A DNA stretch of 64,000 nt from Pontibacter sp. SGAir0037 (GCF_005491705.1 NZ_CP028092.1:2914001-2978000); one strand, 5' to 3'. Shown: positions 17,510-27,467, counted from the first letter of the stretch. Program-made: numbers and translations. Notes: a model not told the origin generated them from the sequence alone.

Positions 17510-18217
17510 CTACAGATCTCCTAACTGCGGCCTTATAAGGATTTCTTCTACCACACTATTGGCTGATATCGTGTAGGCATTATACATGGAGATGGCCACA
17601 TCTTCGGGCTTCATAAATCTTTCCGGCGGCAGGTCCACGCCCTCCCAACTGGCTGTTAGGGTGGCACCAGGCAACACAGCAGTTACCCGAACATTATGCT
17701 CCTTCAGTTCTTCCCGCAATACCTTTGTCATGCCATACAAGGCGTATTTAGAAATACAGTAAGAACCACCATTGGTATAAGGCGTTATACTTGCAGTGGA
17801 ACACATATTAAAGATATGGCCGGAGCGCTGCCTGATCATTTCCGGCACAAAGGCTTTGGTAATATAATAGGCACTATACAGGTTGGTTTCGATCATAGAT
17901 GGCAGGGCCTGCTCTGGTTCTTCATGCACCTTGCCCGGTATAAAGAGGCCACTGTTATTTACCAGCACATCAATTTTTACACCCAAACCTTTTACGTAGT
18001 CAACAAAGGATTTTAAGGAGTCTTTGTCGCTCAAATCAGCTTCTTTATAAAACACTTTCGAAAAAGTAAAATCCTGTTCCAGTTCCAGCTTCAACTTTTG
18101 CAGATCATTTTCGTTTCGAGAGCAGGTAATTATATGGAAGCCTTCTTTTGCAAACTGTTGAATAACAGCACGACCAATTCCTTTTGTGCCTCCTGTTACC
18201 AGAATATATCGCTGCAT
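17510..18217 (-). CDS. Short-chain dehydrogenase/reductase (SDR)
   Basis: 235 residues with TGGTKGIG nucleotide loop, LVNNSGLF, catalytic Ser in NMCSTASIT and YCISK (Tyr-x3-Lys). It is a paralogue of the SDR at 16667-17371: both end with a similar 'MMRPEDIAS'/'FMKPEDVAIS' block followed by a short C-terminal strand. They may be an ancient duplication. The substrate is unknown; sepiapterin-reductase-like or 3-oxoacyl-reductase-like activities are both possible. Divergent from the mlaE-like gene. Confidence 0.88.
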   Translation of the reverse strand: MQRYILVTGGTKGIGRAVIQQFAKEGFHIITCSRNENDLQKLKLELEQDFTFSKVFYKEADLSDKDSLKSFVDYVKGLGVKIDVLVNNSGLFIPGKVHEEPEQALPSMIETNLYSAYYITKAFVPEMIRQRSGHIFNMCSTASITPYTNGGSYCISKYALYGMTKVLREELKEHNVRVTAVLPGATLTASWEGVDLPPERFMKPEDVAISMYNAYTISANSVVEEILIRPQLGDL

Positions 18218-18328
18218 ATATGTTAATCTTTATATGTTTTTTATTTTTAATCGTAATATAGGCATTAATACAGTAATTTTACTCCCATTCCCGTTATATA
18301 CCACATTATAACTGCAGTCGCTTTTTAT

Positions 18329-19060
18329 ATGCTAAACCATTTCGGCAGATATCTGTTATTTATGTCTACCCTTTTTACCCGAAAAGAATCGGCTAAAATT
18401 ATATTTAACAGAACCATAGATGAAGCCATTCTGATCGGCATCAATTCTATCTTTATTGTTGCCATTGTCTCCACCTTTATTGGTGCTGTAACCTGTGTTC
18501 AGATCTCCTATAACCTCAACAACGCCTTTATTCCACGCTCCACCATTGGTTTTATGGTGCGGGAGATGACATTGCTGGAACTTGCTCCTACCATTACATC
18601 TATTGTACTGGCAGGAAAAGTAGGTTCTAACATTGCCGGCGGGCTGGGCACTATGCAGATAACAGAGCAGGTAGATGCTTTGGAAGTGATGGGAATTAAC
18701 TCTACCTCTTACCTGGTTCTTCCTAAAGTAATAGCTGCTCTCCTGGTTTTCCCGATGCTGGTGGTGCTGGCCATGTTTCTTTCTATTGGCGGCGGCTTTG
18801 TAGCAGGCTGGCTTTCCGGTGAAATATCGCCACAGGAATACGTGTCAGGCATACGATCCGACTTTGTTCCGTATAACATTGTTTTTGCCCTGGTTAAATC
18901 TTTTGTATTTGCTTTTCTGATCTCTTCTATCTCTTCTTTTAAAGGTTATAACACACGAGGTGGCGCGCTGGAAGTAGGTGAAGCAAGTACCGGAGCCGTA
19001 ACCAACAGCGTTATTGCTATTCTGATTGCCGACTTTGTGCTGGCTAACATGTTGCTGTAA
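18329..19060 (+). CDS. mlaE: MlaE-family lipid ABC transporter permease
   Basis: 243 residues (or 232 from a second ATG at 18362) with about five membrane helices. It shows the MlaE/DUF140 pattern: FIVAIVSTFIGAVTCVQ, LELAPTITSIVLAGKVGSNIAGGLGTM with conserved E-x-G-type motif, and QVDALEVMGINS. MlaE proteins move phospholipids between inner and outer membrane with MlaF and a periplasmic MCE protein (MlaD). The ATPase gene follows after 24 bases, but no MCE gene is next to it. Confidence 0.88.
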   Translation: MLNHFGRYLLFMSTLFTRKESAKIIFNRTIDEAILIGINSIFIVAIVSTFIGAVTCVQISYNLNNAFIPRSTIGFMVREMTLLELAPTITSIVLAGKVGSNIAGGLGTMQITEQVDALEVMGINSTSYLVLPKVIAALLVFPMLVVLAMFLSIGGGFVAGWLSGEISPQEYVSGIRSDFVPYNIVFALVKSFVFAFLISSISSFKGYNTRGGALEVGEASTGAVTNSVIAILIADFVLANMLL

Positions 19061-19084
19061 AGGCCTTATATTTGAGATAGAAGT

Positions 19085-19858
19085 ATGATAGAAATACATA
19101 ATATTCATAAATCCTTTAATGGAAAAAAAATTCTGGACGGTGTTAGCGGCATTTTCGAAACAGGAAAAACAAACCTGTTGCTTGGGGCCAGCGGTACCGG
19201 AAAGAGTGTGCTCTTGAAATGCATTGTAGGTCTGGTAAAGCCGGATTTGGGAAGCGTTACCTTCGATGGCACCTACTTTACCAACAATAAGCTGGACATA
19301 CGCCAGGAGATTCGCCGTAAGATTGGCATGCTCTTCCAGGGATCGGCTTTATTCGATTCTATGACGGTGGAGCAGAATGTTGAATTTCCGCTTAAAATGC
19401 TTACGGAAATGAACAAAAGCGAGCGAAAAGACCGGGTTAACTTTTGCCTGGAACGTGTAGGGCTACAGGGGGCCAACAAAAAAATGCCTTCTGAGATAAG
19501 CGGGGGTATGAAAAAACGTGTGGGTATAGCCCGGGCCATTGCACCAAACTGCACCTATCTTTTCTGCGATGAGCCAAATTCCGGCCTGGACCCTCAGACA
19601 GCCCTAACGATTGATGAACTCATCAAAGAGATTACAGAAGAGTATAATATCACCACTATTATTGTAACGCACGACATGAACTCTGTTATCGAGATCGGTG
19701 ATAAGATCATGTTCCTTTACCAGGGTAAAAAGCTATGGGAAGGCTCCCGCGACGATATTATGGGTAGCAATGTGAAAGAGCTAAACGACTTTATTTTCTC
19801 CAACCGCCTGATGCGTGACGCCAAACGGATAGAAGAAGAGGAAGGCAAAAGAGACTAA
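19085..19858 (+). CDS. mlaF: MlaF-like ABC transporter ATP-binding protein
   Basis: 257 residues with Walker A GASGTGKSV, Q-loop FQGSALFDSM, signature ISGGMKKRVG, Walker B LFCDEPNSGLDP and switch VTHDMNSV. The 'GMKKR' signature and 'FQGSALFDS' Q-loop are diagnostic of MlaF-type ATPases. It would power the MlaE permease encoded just upstream. A 25-bp perfect-stem bidirectional terminator follows. The MCE subunit is presumably encoded elsewhere. Confidence 0.9.
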   Translation: MIEIHNIHKSFNGKKILDGVSGIFETGKTNLLLGASGTGKSVLLKCIVGLVKPDLGSVTFDGTYFTNNKLDIRQEIRRKIGMLFQGSALFDSMTVEQNVEFPLKMLTEMNKSERKDRVNFCLERVGLQGANKKMPSEISGGMKKRVGIARAIAPNCTYLFCDEPNSGLDPQTALTIDELIKEITEEYNITTIIVTHDMNSVIEIGDKIMFLYQGKKLWEGSRDDIMGSNVKELNDFIFSNRLMRDAKRIEEEEGKRD

Positions 19859-19868
19859 GCTGCTTAAA

Positions 19869-19925
19869 CACTATAAAAAAGGCGCGCCACTGGCTATAAA
19901 CCAGTGGCGCGCCTTTTTTATAGTG
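19869..19925. terminator. Long bidirectional terminator between mlaF and purF
   Basis: A 25-bp perfect stem (19869-19893 with 19901-19925) and a 7-base loop. The stem contains GGCGCGCC and is bordered by A-run and T-run on either side, so it works for both convergent transcripts. Confidence 0.92.
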
Positions 19926-19932
19926 AGATAGA

Positions 19933-21828
19933 TTAATAAGCCCTTACAGCCTTGTTCTCCATATAATTCATAAAAGCCCGGTTTACGACGCCTGTGCCTC
20001 CGGGAGTCGGGTAATTCCCGGTAAAGTACCAGTCGCCTTTGTGGTTCGGGCAAGCCTGGTGCAAGCCTTCGATGCGTTGGAATATTACCTGCACTTCTGC
20101 GTTTATATCATCTGCTTTTACAATTTCAGATACTTTAGCTGATACCTCATCGTAAGTAAAGTTGTCGTATAACTCCTGCACGAAATTCCTTTGCTTGAAT
20201 AGAGGAGTGTTTACAGCTGCAGCGCATTTATCATAGGTCTCCTCCAGTTTATAATCCTGCCCGCGTTCTTTTAACAAGGCGATCAGGGCTCTGAAAGCCA
20301 CGAACTCTTTCATGCGCGACATGTCAATGCCATAGCAGTCAGGGTAACGGATCTGTGGTGCACAGGAAACAATAATAATTTTCTTCGGACCCAGTTTATC
20401 CAGCATTTTGATAATACTTTTCTCCAGTGTAGTACCGCGTACAATAGAGTCGTCAATTACCACAACTGTGTCGATGCCTTTGCGCACAACACCGTAGGTG
20501 GTATCATACACGTGCGTTACCAGGTCGTCGCGGCTGTCATTATCGGTAATGAAGGTACGAAGCTTCGCATCCTTGATAACCAATTTCTCTGAGCGCGGCC
20601 TGAACTGCAGAATATTATCGAGTTCCTCTTCCGAAAGATCCTGTTTCAGAATGGCGCTTTTACGGTACTCCCTCAAATAACCTTCTACTCCTTTCATCAT
20701 ACCTAACCAGGATGTTTCGGCAGTGTTCGGAATATACGAGAATACAGTATCTAATAAATTGTAGTCAATTGCTTCCAGAATCTGAGGGCAGAGCATTCTA
20801 CCCATGTTCTTACGCTCGTTGTAAATTTCAGGGTCGTTGCCACGTGAGAAGTAGATGCGCTCAAAGCTGCAGGAGGTCTTCTCTCCCTGCGGCATAATTT
20901 CGCGCATAGCAGCATTGCCTGCTTTATCCACAATCAGCGCATGCCCGGGAGTGATTTCTTTAATGTCGGCATAATCTACCTCAAATGCTGTCTTTATAGC
21001 AGGCTTTTCTGAGGCGACTACCACTACTTCATCATCCACGTAATAGTATGCCGGGCGTATTCCGTTTGGATCGCGAACCACAAAGGAAGCGCCATATCCT
21101 GTAAGTCCCGCCATGGCATACCCCCCGTCAAAATCTTTACAGGCACGTCTTAATACGCGGTGCAGGTCCAGGTTTTTCTCGATCAGTTGCGTAATTTCCT
21201 GGTTATTGTAGTTTTCTGCTTTGTAGGAGTCGAACTCGCGCTGGTTTTCCTCATCTAAAAAGTGCCCGATTTTTTCCAGCACGGTAATAGTATCAGACTT
21301 ATGCTTCGGATGCTGCCCCAGTTCAACCAGTTTATTGAACTGCTCGTCCACATTGGTCATGTTAAAGTTACCGGCTACGGCCAAGCTTCGGCTGCGCCAG
21401 TTGTTTTCACGCACCATTGGGTGGCAATTATCCACACTGTTAATGCCGTGGGTACCATAGCGCAGGTGGCCCAGGTATACATCGCCTAAAAACGGCATCT
21501 GTTCCCAAATAAAACTGGTGTCTTTGGCCTTCTCCGGATACTCTTCTTTCAGTTTCCTATACTCTTTGCCAATTTTCCCGAAGATGCTGTCGATCGCACG
21601 GGTTTTCACAGAGCGGAAGCGGCTGATATACTCCATGCCAGGACCCGCATCTATTTTGATACTTGCTACCCCTGCACCGTCCTGCCCCCGGTTGTGTTGC
21701 TTTTGCATAAGCAGGTACAACTTGTTGATGCCGTACATCGGAGTACCATATTTTTCAACGTAATATTCGATTGGCTTCCTGAGTCTGATCAAGGCAATGC
21801 CGCATTCGTGTTTAATTGAGTCGCTCAT
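19933..21828 (-). CDS. purF: Amidophosphoribosyltransferase (PurF) family protein
   Basis: 631 residues, longer than the ~500 of E. coli PurF. An N-terminal class II glutaminase domain has its nucleophile as Cys9 (HECGIALIRL) after a short propeptide; GHLRYGTHG also fits. The C-terminal phosphoribosyltransferase domain has the PRPP loop VVVIDDSIVRGTT and a Bacteroidota-like extension (GDWYFTGNYPTPGG). It starts purine synthesis by making phosphoribosylamine. The start lies 8 bases after the nuoN stop, so purF seems to ride at the end of the nuo transcript. Confidence 0.92.
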   Translation of the reverse strand: MSDSIKHECGIALIRLRKPIEYYVEKYGTPMYGINKLYLLMQKQHNRGQDGAGVASIKIDAGPGMEYISRFRSVKTRAIDSIFGKIGKEYRKLKEEYPEKAKDTSFIWEQMPFLGDVYLGHLRYGTHGINSVDNCHPMVRENNWRSRSLAVAGNFNMTNVDEQFNKLVELGQHPKHKSDTITVLEKIGHFLDEENQREFDSYKAENYNNQEITQLIEKNLDLHRVLRRACKDFDGGYAMAGLTGYGASFVVRDPNGIRPAYYYVDDEVVVVASEKPAIKTAFEVDYADIKEITPGHALIVDKAGNAAMREIMPQGEKTSCSFERIYFSRGNDPEIYNERKNMGRMLCPQILEAIDYNLLDTVFSYIPNTAETSWLGMMKGVEGYLREYRKSAILKQDLSEEELDNILQFRPRSEKLVIKDAKLRTFITDNDSRDDLVTHVYDTTYGVVRKGIDTVVVIDDSIVRGTTLEKSIIKMLDKLGPKKIIIVSCAPQIRYPDCYGIDMSRMKEFVAFRALIALLKERGQDYKLEETYDKCAAAVNTPLFKQRNFVQELYDNFTYDEVSAKVSEIVKADDINAEVQVIFQRIEGLHQACPNHKGDWYFTGNYPTPGGTGVVNRAFMNYMENKAVRAY

Positions 21829-21836
21829 GAGTGCTG

Positions 21837-23351
21837 TTAAAGTGTAAGTTCCAGCAGTTTATCAATCCATTGCAGCAGCAAATCCGGTTTAAAGAACAAG
21901 ACTAACAACGGCAGGGCGAAAAATGCAAGAAGCAACTTATTCGACAGTGAAATAACTAATTTTTCTGTATTAAGATTCCTTTTGAAGAAAAGGAAATAAG
22001 GAATTTTGATATAATAGAACAAGGCAACTCCCGTCAGCAATATACCTGCTACCAGCAATACCAGCAGCAGCACCTGATCCGACAAAGTATAGGCTTCCCA
22101 GATATTACTGAATACAAGCAGCTTGCCAATAAAACCTGCAAAAGGCGGAAGCCCGGTAAGCGACAACATAAATACAACAGCTGTAACACCCAGGTACGGG
22201 TACTGCAGTCCGAGGCCGGAAAATCCAGCTAAGCTGTTTGTATTAAACCTGCTTTCGCATATCTGCAGTAACAGGAAAGTGCCAAAGTTCATAAACAGCA
22301 GCACCGTCATGTAAAACAGAATAGCAGGTGTATAGTTGGTACCAAAAGCTAGTAAGCCCATTAACAGGAAACCGGCATGCGATACCGACGAGTAAGCCAT
22401 TAACCTACGGGGTGTCTTTTGCCAGATCGCTGTAAAGTTACCAATAACCAGCGTAGACAAAGCAGCAAAAAAAAGGAACAACTGTATATCGCTGAACGTT
22501 TCGCCCATGCCCGGATCGGCAAAAACAGCTATAAAGCGCAAAATAACAATGATACCTGCCATTTTAGGACCTGTAGAAAACAAGGCAACCACAGGCAACG
22601 GTGCACTTTGGTAGACATCCGGCACCCAGAAATGAAAAGGCGCGCCCGATATTTTGAACAGGAAGCCCGCAAACACCAGTATAGCGGCAATTGTAACTAT
22701 AAGCGTATCTGCCTGTGTAAGCGTTGTCCAGAAGGTGCCTACAGTAAAATCGAGTGAACCGGTAAGGCCATAGAAGAAAGACATACCATACACCATAATT
22801 CCGGCTGAAAGTGCTCCGTATAGTATATATTTTAAACCAGCCTCTACCGACCGGCTGTTCTCTTTTAGCGTAAGCGTTAGAATATAAGAGGCAATGGAGA
22901 CTACCTCTATAGAAAGGAATACCATGAGCAGGTTAATGGATTTCCCCATCAGGTTCAGCCCCAGCACCAGGATCAGGATAAGGCCATAATACTCGCCCCG
23001 GCCTTTTTCCAGCTGTTCCAACGATCTGTTATGCAGCGACAGCAGAATGGTAAATATACCTGCAGCACTAAACAGAATGCCGCCATACCGGGAGAGACCA
23101 TCCGAACGAAGCAGGTTCAGGAACTGAACGCCTTCTGTCGTATATCCTCCCAGCACCTGCACCAGCAAAGCTGCAAACAAGCCAGTAAGGGCAAACCAGG
23201 GCAGCAAACCTTTAACTATCGGCGATTTGAACAGATCGAGCGTAATAAGCAGCAGGAAAAAAGCAGCCAACAGGAACTCGGGCAGCAAAGAACCAGCCCC
23301 CGCTACTATTGCATTTATAGCTTCCGATAAAAAAGCTGCCTGTTCGTTCAC
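21837..23351 (-). CDS. nuoN: NADH-quinone oxidoreductase subunit N
   Basis: 504 residues and about 14 membrane helices. Typical marks are the Mrp-antiporter-like core (LKYILYGALSAGIMVYG, SGAPFHFWVPDVYQSAP with the conserved Lys/Pro region, and RLMAYSSVSHAGF). It is one of three antiporter-like proton-pumping subunits of complex I in the inner membrane. It lies 5 bases after nuoM and 8 bases before purF. Confidence 0.95.
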   Translation of the reverse strand: MNEQAAFLSEAINAIVAGAGSLLPEFLLAAFFLLLITLDLFKSPIVKGLLPWFALTGLFAALLVQVLGGYTTEGVQFLNLLRSDGLSRYGGILFSAAGIFTILLSLHNRSLEQLEKGRGEYYGLILILVLGLNLMGKSINLLMVFLSIEVVSIASYILTLTLKENSRSVEAGLKYILYGALSAGIMVYGMSFFYGLTGSLDFTVGTFWTTLTQADTLIVTIAAILVFAGFLFKISGAPFHFWVPDVYQSAPLPVVALFSTGPKMAGIIVILRFIAVFADPGMGETFSDIQLFLFFAALSTLVIGNFTAIWQKTPRRLMAYSSVSHAGFLLMGLLAFGTNYTPAILFYMTVLLFMNFGTFLLLQICESRFNTNSLAGFSGLGLQYPYLGVTAVVFMLSLTGLPPFAGFIGKLLVFSNIWEAYTLSDQVLLLVLLVAGILLTGVALFYYIKIPYFLFFKRNLNTEKLVISLSNKLLLAFFALPLLVLFFKPDLLLQWIDKLLELTL

Positions 23352-23356
23352 CTAAC

Positions 23357-25099
23357 CTATAGAATTGAAGATAATACAATATGCAACTGCTCCTGCCCGT
23401 TCCGAAGCACCAACTCTGCAAAACCTGCTGCGGCTACTCCTATCTTATCCAGCAGCAGGTGTGGAAATACTCCGAACAACAAGGCCAGTATAGCCAGGGG
23501 CACCAGCATCAGGTACTCCCTGAAATTAAGATCAGTCATGGTAGCTTTTTCTCTTAGCGCCGGGAATATCCAATATTTACCAAAGAACATGCGTTGCAAA
23601 GCCCACAGGTAATAGGCAGCTGCTAACAGCAAACCGAAAACAGCCACGATGGCTACCCAGCGAGGCAACATGCCGGTTGTATCGGGAGCCGCAAAACTAC
23701 CCAGCAGCACCAGCAGTTCAGAAATAAAGCCGGAGAAACCAGGCAGGCCTAAAGAAGCAAAGAAAGCTATTACAACAAAAGTGGTATAAACCGGCATTAT
23801 GCCAGCAAGTCCCCTGAAATTCAAAATCATACGATCGTGTGCCCGTTCGTACACCACCCCCACCAGCAGGAAGAGCATGGCTGAAATAATACCATGGCTG
23901 AACATCATATAAATGGCTCCATTTACGCCTTCTGTTGTCAGTGAAGCCAGGCCAAGTAATACAAAGCCCATATGAGAAACCGACGAATAAGCGATCAGCT
24001 TTTTAAGATCGTTCATAGCCAGGGCACAGAAGGCCGCATAAATAATAGACAACACGCCTAATCCTCCTACCAAAAGCGAGAAATAAGCTCCTGCATCCGG
24101 AAAGACCGGATATACAATGCGTATCAGGCCGTAGCCGCCCACCTTTAGCAGTATAGCTGCCAGTAACACAGAAATAGGAGTAGGTGCCTCTACGTGTGCA
24201 TCAGGCAACCAGGTATGTACCGGCACCGCAGGCACTTTTATCATAAAGCCCAGGAACACCAGCAGAAAGGCTATAAAACGAATCGGCAACCCCCACAGGT
24301 TAGTATCAGACATTATGTGCAGCAGGCTACCCGGAATAAAATTGGCCGACTCCATCATGGCAGGAATGCTGAAGGTCCGCACCAGGCTCGCGCTGTTAAC
24401 CTGCCCTTGTTGCAGCATCTGCTGTACCTGTTGTATGACTTCTGCCGAAACAGGTGATCCGTTTGCCACCAGGCCAAGCTGCCAGGCCGTTGCCTCCGGG
24501 TCAATAACAGAAGTATACAACCCGATCATCACGATCAGGATAAAAAGAGAGCCAACTAAAGTATAAATGAAGAACTTTAAGGCCGCATATTCACGTCTCG
24601 GACCGCCCCAGATACCGATCAGGAAGTACATCGGCAGGAGCATAAATTCGAAGAAAAGGTAAAAAAGGAAGAAATCAAGCGATAAAAAGCAGCCCATAAC
24701 GCTGGTCATGAGCAGCAGGTACAGCAGAAAGTACCCTTTTACATTCTTTGTAATCGTCCAGGAGGAGATAATACCTATCACACCGATGATGCCTGTGAGC
24801 AGCACTAGGCTGATACTTATACCGTCTACGCCTACAAAGTATTGTATCTGGAAGCGGCCCAGGTTGCCTAACGAAAAGCCTATCCAGTTTACTTTCTCCA
24901 CAAACTGATATCCCTCCTGCCCATTTGCCAAGGCTAATCCATCGAAGCGCAGGTATAACAGGATTGCCAGCACCATCTGCACCAAAGCTCCCAGCAAAGC
25001 AACCGCCTTAACCGGCTTCTGCAGGCGGGCGGGCAGCAATAATATAACAAGTGCCGCCAGCAAAGGTGTAAAAATGAGGCTGGAAAGTATAAAGTTCAT
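23357..25099 (-). CDS. nuoM: NADH-quinone oxidoreductase subunit M
   Basis: About 580 residues from ATG 25099 (MNFILSSLIFTPLLAAL); a TTG one codon earlier is an alternative. It has ~14 membrane helices with the antiporter core VPAVPVHTWLPDAHVEAPTPISVLLAAILLKVGGYG... and KLIAYSSVSHMGFV. It is longer than E. coli NuoM (509), mainly through a loop around residues 205-270. It is a proton-pumping subunit of complex I. nuoL precedes it after ~180 bases of repeats. Confidence 0.95.
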   Translation of the reverse strand: MNFILSSLIFTPLLAALVILLLPARLQKPVKAVALLGALVQMVLAILLYLRFDGLALANGQEGYQFVEKVNWIGFSLGNLGRFQIQYFVGVDGISISLVLLTGIIGVIGIISSWTITKNVKGYFLLYLLLMTSVMGCFLSLDFFLFYLFFEFMLLPMYFLIGIWGGPRREYAALKFFIYTLVGSLFILIVMIGLYTSVIDPEATAWQLGLVANGSPVSAEVIQQVQQMLQQGQVNSASLVRTFSIPAMMESANFIPGSLLHIMSDTNLWGLPIRFIAFLLVFLGFMIKVPAVPVHTWLPDAHVEAPTPISVLLAAILLKVGGYGLIRIVYPVFPDAGAYFSLLVGGLGVLSIIYAAFCALAMNDLKKLIAYSSVSHMGFVLLGLASLTTEGVNGAIYMMFSHGIISAMLFLLVGVVYERAHDRMILNFRGLAGIMPVYTTFVVIAFFASLGLPGFSGFISELLVLLGSFAAPDTTGMLPRWVAIVAVFGLLLAAAYYLWALQRMFFGKYWIFPALREKATMTDLNFREYLMLVPLAILALLFGVFPHLLLDKIGVAAAGFAELVLRNGQEQLHIVLSSIL

Positions 25100-25120
25100 C
25101 AATTTTCTTTAGACACAATA

Positions 25121-25262
25121 CTCTATAAATTATGAATTCTGAATTAAGAATTCAGGGTGCTATTCAACATGATAGGTTTAACTCCTCTAAATGTTGGTTC
25201 AACTCTACCCAATATCTCCACATCTTCAAATTCCCACATTTTCAAATTTTAAAATCTTAATC
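25121..25262. repeat. Repeat-rich spacer between nuoL and nuoM
   Basis: The first part (25124-25160) holds 'aattatgaattctgaattaagaattcag', which includes the small palindrome CTGAATT-AAG-AATTCAG. The second (25200-25260) is a run of 'caaattcccacattttcaaattttaaaat' words whose reverse reads as degenerate 'tttgaaaatgtgggaatttgaagatgtgg'. No gene is visible. Confidence 0.55.
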
Positions 25263-25280
25263 CGGCGCACGAAATTAAAA

Positions 25281-27467
25281 TCAAAACAGGACAATGTATA
25301 GTATTATCAAAATAAATCCGAAAAGTGAAAATATATAATAGTTCTGCACCCTGCCATTCTGCGGATAGGTACCAAAGTAACCCATAAGTTTAGACAGAGC
25401 ACCTGCAAGCCAGACCACCCCATCTACCACAAACCGGTCGAACCAGGCTACGATTTTAGAGAGCACTACTAACCATTTACTGCCATAATCCAGGATATAG
25501 TCTATAACGCGCCTGTCGGTACGGTAAAAATTGCGGGCAAATAACATGGCAGGGCGTACAAAAGCCAACTGATAAAAATGATCGAGGTAAAAATGGTTGA
25601 AAGACAGCTTTGCAAAAGCAATTTGAGGTTGTTCCTGCAAAATACGTTCAGAAGAAGCTTTTTTATACTTGCTTATGGCTATTCCTATACCTGCAACTCC
25701 AAGCACTGCCGAAAGCACACCGATAAGCAAATGAGCAGTATGGTTACCGGCATCCTGTACTTTAATTGCTTCAAGCAGCTTATTGCTCAGTAAATAGCTT
25801 TTGTTGGCCAGTTGTTCTAAACCAACTCCATGCATTACCCAACTACCGGCAAAAGAGAGAGGATTCAGCGAAAAGAAAAACCCGAGGGAAAGCAGCCCTA
25901 GCAGTATAACCGGCAATGCCATTACCCACTCCAGCTCTTTTCCTTCTGAGAACCTGAGCTTCCGCACCTCGAATGGCAGCCTGAATTCTCCGAAGAAGAT
26001 TAGCCAGAGGTGGCGCCCCATGTAATAAGCCGTAAGCAGTACTACCGTAAAACCAATCAGAGGCACTACATAGAAAAGAAAATTTCCATTGGCACTCATT
26101 GTTTGTGCCCAGGCCCAACTGCCCGAAAGGATGGCATCTTTCGAAAGAAAACCGGAAAATAAAGGCAGGCCAACCAAGGCGGCGGCGGCCAGCAGGTATG
26201 CATAAAATGTTAAGGGCATTGCTTTACGCAACCCTCCCATATTCCGGATATCCTGCGGATTTATGTGCTCCGGCTGGTGTGTATGATGCAGCCCATGATG
26301 CATGGCATGGATGATGATGCCAGCATTCAGGAAGAGTGCTGCTTTAAAGAAAGCGTGCGTTGTAAGGTGAAACAGAGAAGCATCATGTGCGCCTGTTCCC
26401 ATACCCATCACCATATACCCCAGTTGAGAAATGGTTGAGAAGGCAAGCACTGCTTTTATATCGTACTGCGTAAGGGCGGCAATCGCTCCCAGCAGTGCCG
26501 TGACAGCACCTACAACAGCAATAATAGTGAGTGCATCTACTGTAAAAAAAGCATAACACCTGGCCAGCAGGTATACACCGGCCGCCACCATTGTAGCCGC
26601 ATGTATAAGCGATGAAACAGGCGTTGGCCCTTGCATGGCATCCGGCAGCCATACCTGCAGCGGAAACTGCGCTGATTTACCCACGCATCCCATAAACAAT
26701 CCCAAGCCTGCCAAAGTCAGAAACAGCGGACTTACCTGCACCAGCTGTTCCTGTCCGTTTAAGGTATAAGGCAAGACAAAGCCCTCACTTGTCCAGGTAC
26801 CTGCGCTGATGAAGGCGCGCAATGCCTCCAGATCGAAGGTGCGGAAGCAGGCATAAAAGGCAAAGAGCCCGAGCAGCAGCCCTATATCTCCTACCCTGTT
26901 TACCAGAAAAGCCTTTTTGTTGGCTTCTATTGCGGCAGGGCGCTCAAACCAGAAGCCGATGAGCAGATAAGACGAAAAGCCTACCAACTCCCAGAACATA
27001 AACAAAAGCAGCAGATTATCCACCAGCACAATTCCCAGCATGCTACTTGTAAACAAACCCAGGTATGCAAAATAACGGCTATACCCGCTATCACCCCGCA
27101 TGTAGGCAACGGAAAATAACTGTACCAGCGTAGAGATGAACGTAACCACTACCAGCATGAGCACCGTGAGGTTATCAAGCAGAATGCCTGCAGTAAAGCT
27201 GGTAAAGGAACCTGCAAGCGCCGGCAAACTAAACCAGCTGACGCGGCTGTGGTAGGTAGCGGTATTCCAGGTCTGGGTAAAAAGCCAGAGCGATAAACCA
27301 AAAGAAATTGCTGTTACAGCGATGCCCAGCCAATCGCCTTTTCGGGGTAAGCGATCACCTAAGAGAAACAACAGCAAGAATGCCAGCAAAGGCAGCAGCA
27401 GCACCACTAATGCCATAGTGGTCTGGGATGTACCTGCCAGCGGCTCTATCAATGAAGTAAGCTCCAA
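25281..27467 (-). CDS. nuoL: NADH-quinone oxidoreductase subunit L
   Basis: Up to 728 residues. The upstream frame has no ATG: TTG 27467 is the first plausible start. An internal ATG at 27416 (MALVVLLLPLLAFLLLF) would give a typical NuoL N-terminus, so the start is uncertain. It has ~15 membrane helices, the antiporter core QFPLQVWLPDAMQGPTPVSSLIHAATMVAAG, and the C-terminal amphipathic helix region with transmembrane anchor (YNYYIFSLFGFILI-type ending). It is the distal proton-pumping subunit. A TAACTTTG box at 27540-27547 suggests its own promoter. Confidence 0.95.
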   Translation of the reverse strand: MELTSLIEPLAGTSQTTMALVVLLLPLLAFLLLFLLGDRLPRKGDWLGIAVTAISFGLSLWLFTQTWNTATYHSRVSWFSLPALAGSFTSFTAGILLDNLTVLMLVVVTFISTLVQLFSVAYMRGDSGYSRYFAYLGLFTSSMLGIVLVDNLLLLFMFWELVGFSSYLLIGFWFERPAAIEANKKAFLVNRVGDIGLLLGLFAFYACFRTFDLEALRAFISAGTWTSEGFVLPYTLNGQEQLVQVSPLFLTLAGLGLFMGCVGKSAQFPLQVWLPDAMQGPTPVSSLIHAATMVAAGVYLLARCYAFFTVDALTIIAVVGAVTALLGAIAALTQYDIKAVLAFSTISQLGYMVMGMGTGAHDASLFHLTTHAFFKAALFLNAGIIIHAMHHGLHHTHQPEHINPQDIRNMGGLRKAMPLTFYAYLLAAAALVGLPLFSGFLSKDAILSGSWAWAQTMSANGNFLFYVVPLIGFTVVLLTAYYMGRHLWLIFFGEFRLPFEVRKLRFSEGKELEWVMALPVILLGLLSLGFFFSLNPLSFAGSWVMHGVGLEQLANKSYLLSNKLLEAIKVQDAGNHTAHLLIGVLSAVLGVAGIGIAISKYKKASSERILQEQPQIAFAKLSFNHFYLDHFYQLAFVRPAMLFARNFYRTDRRVIDYILDYGSKWLVVLSKIVAWFDRFVVDGVVWLAGALSKLMGYFGTYPQNGRVQNYYIFSLFGFILIILYIVLF

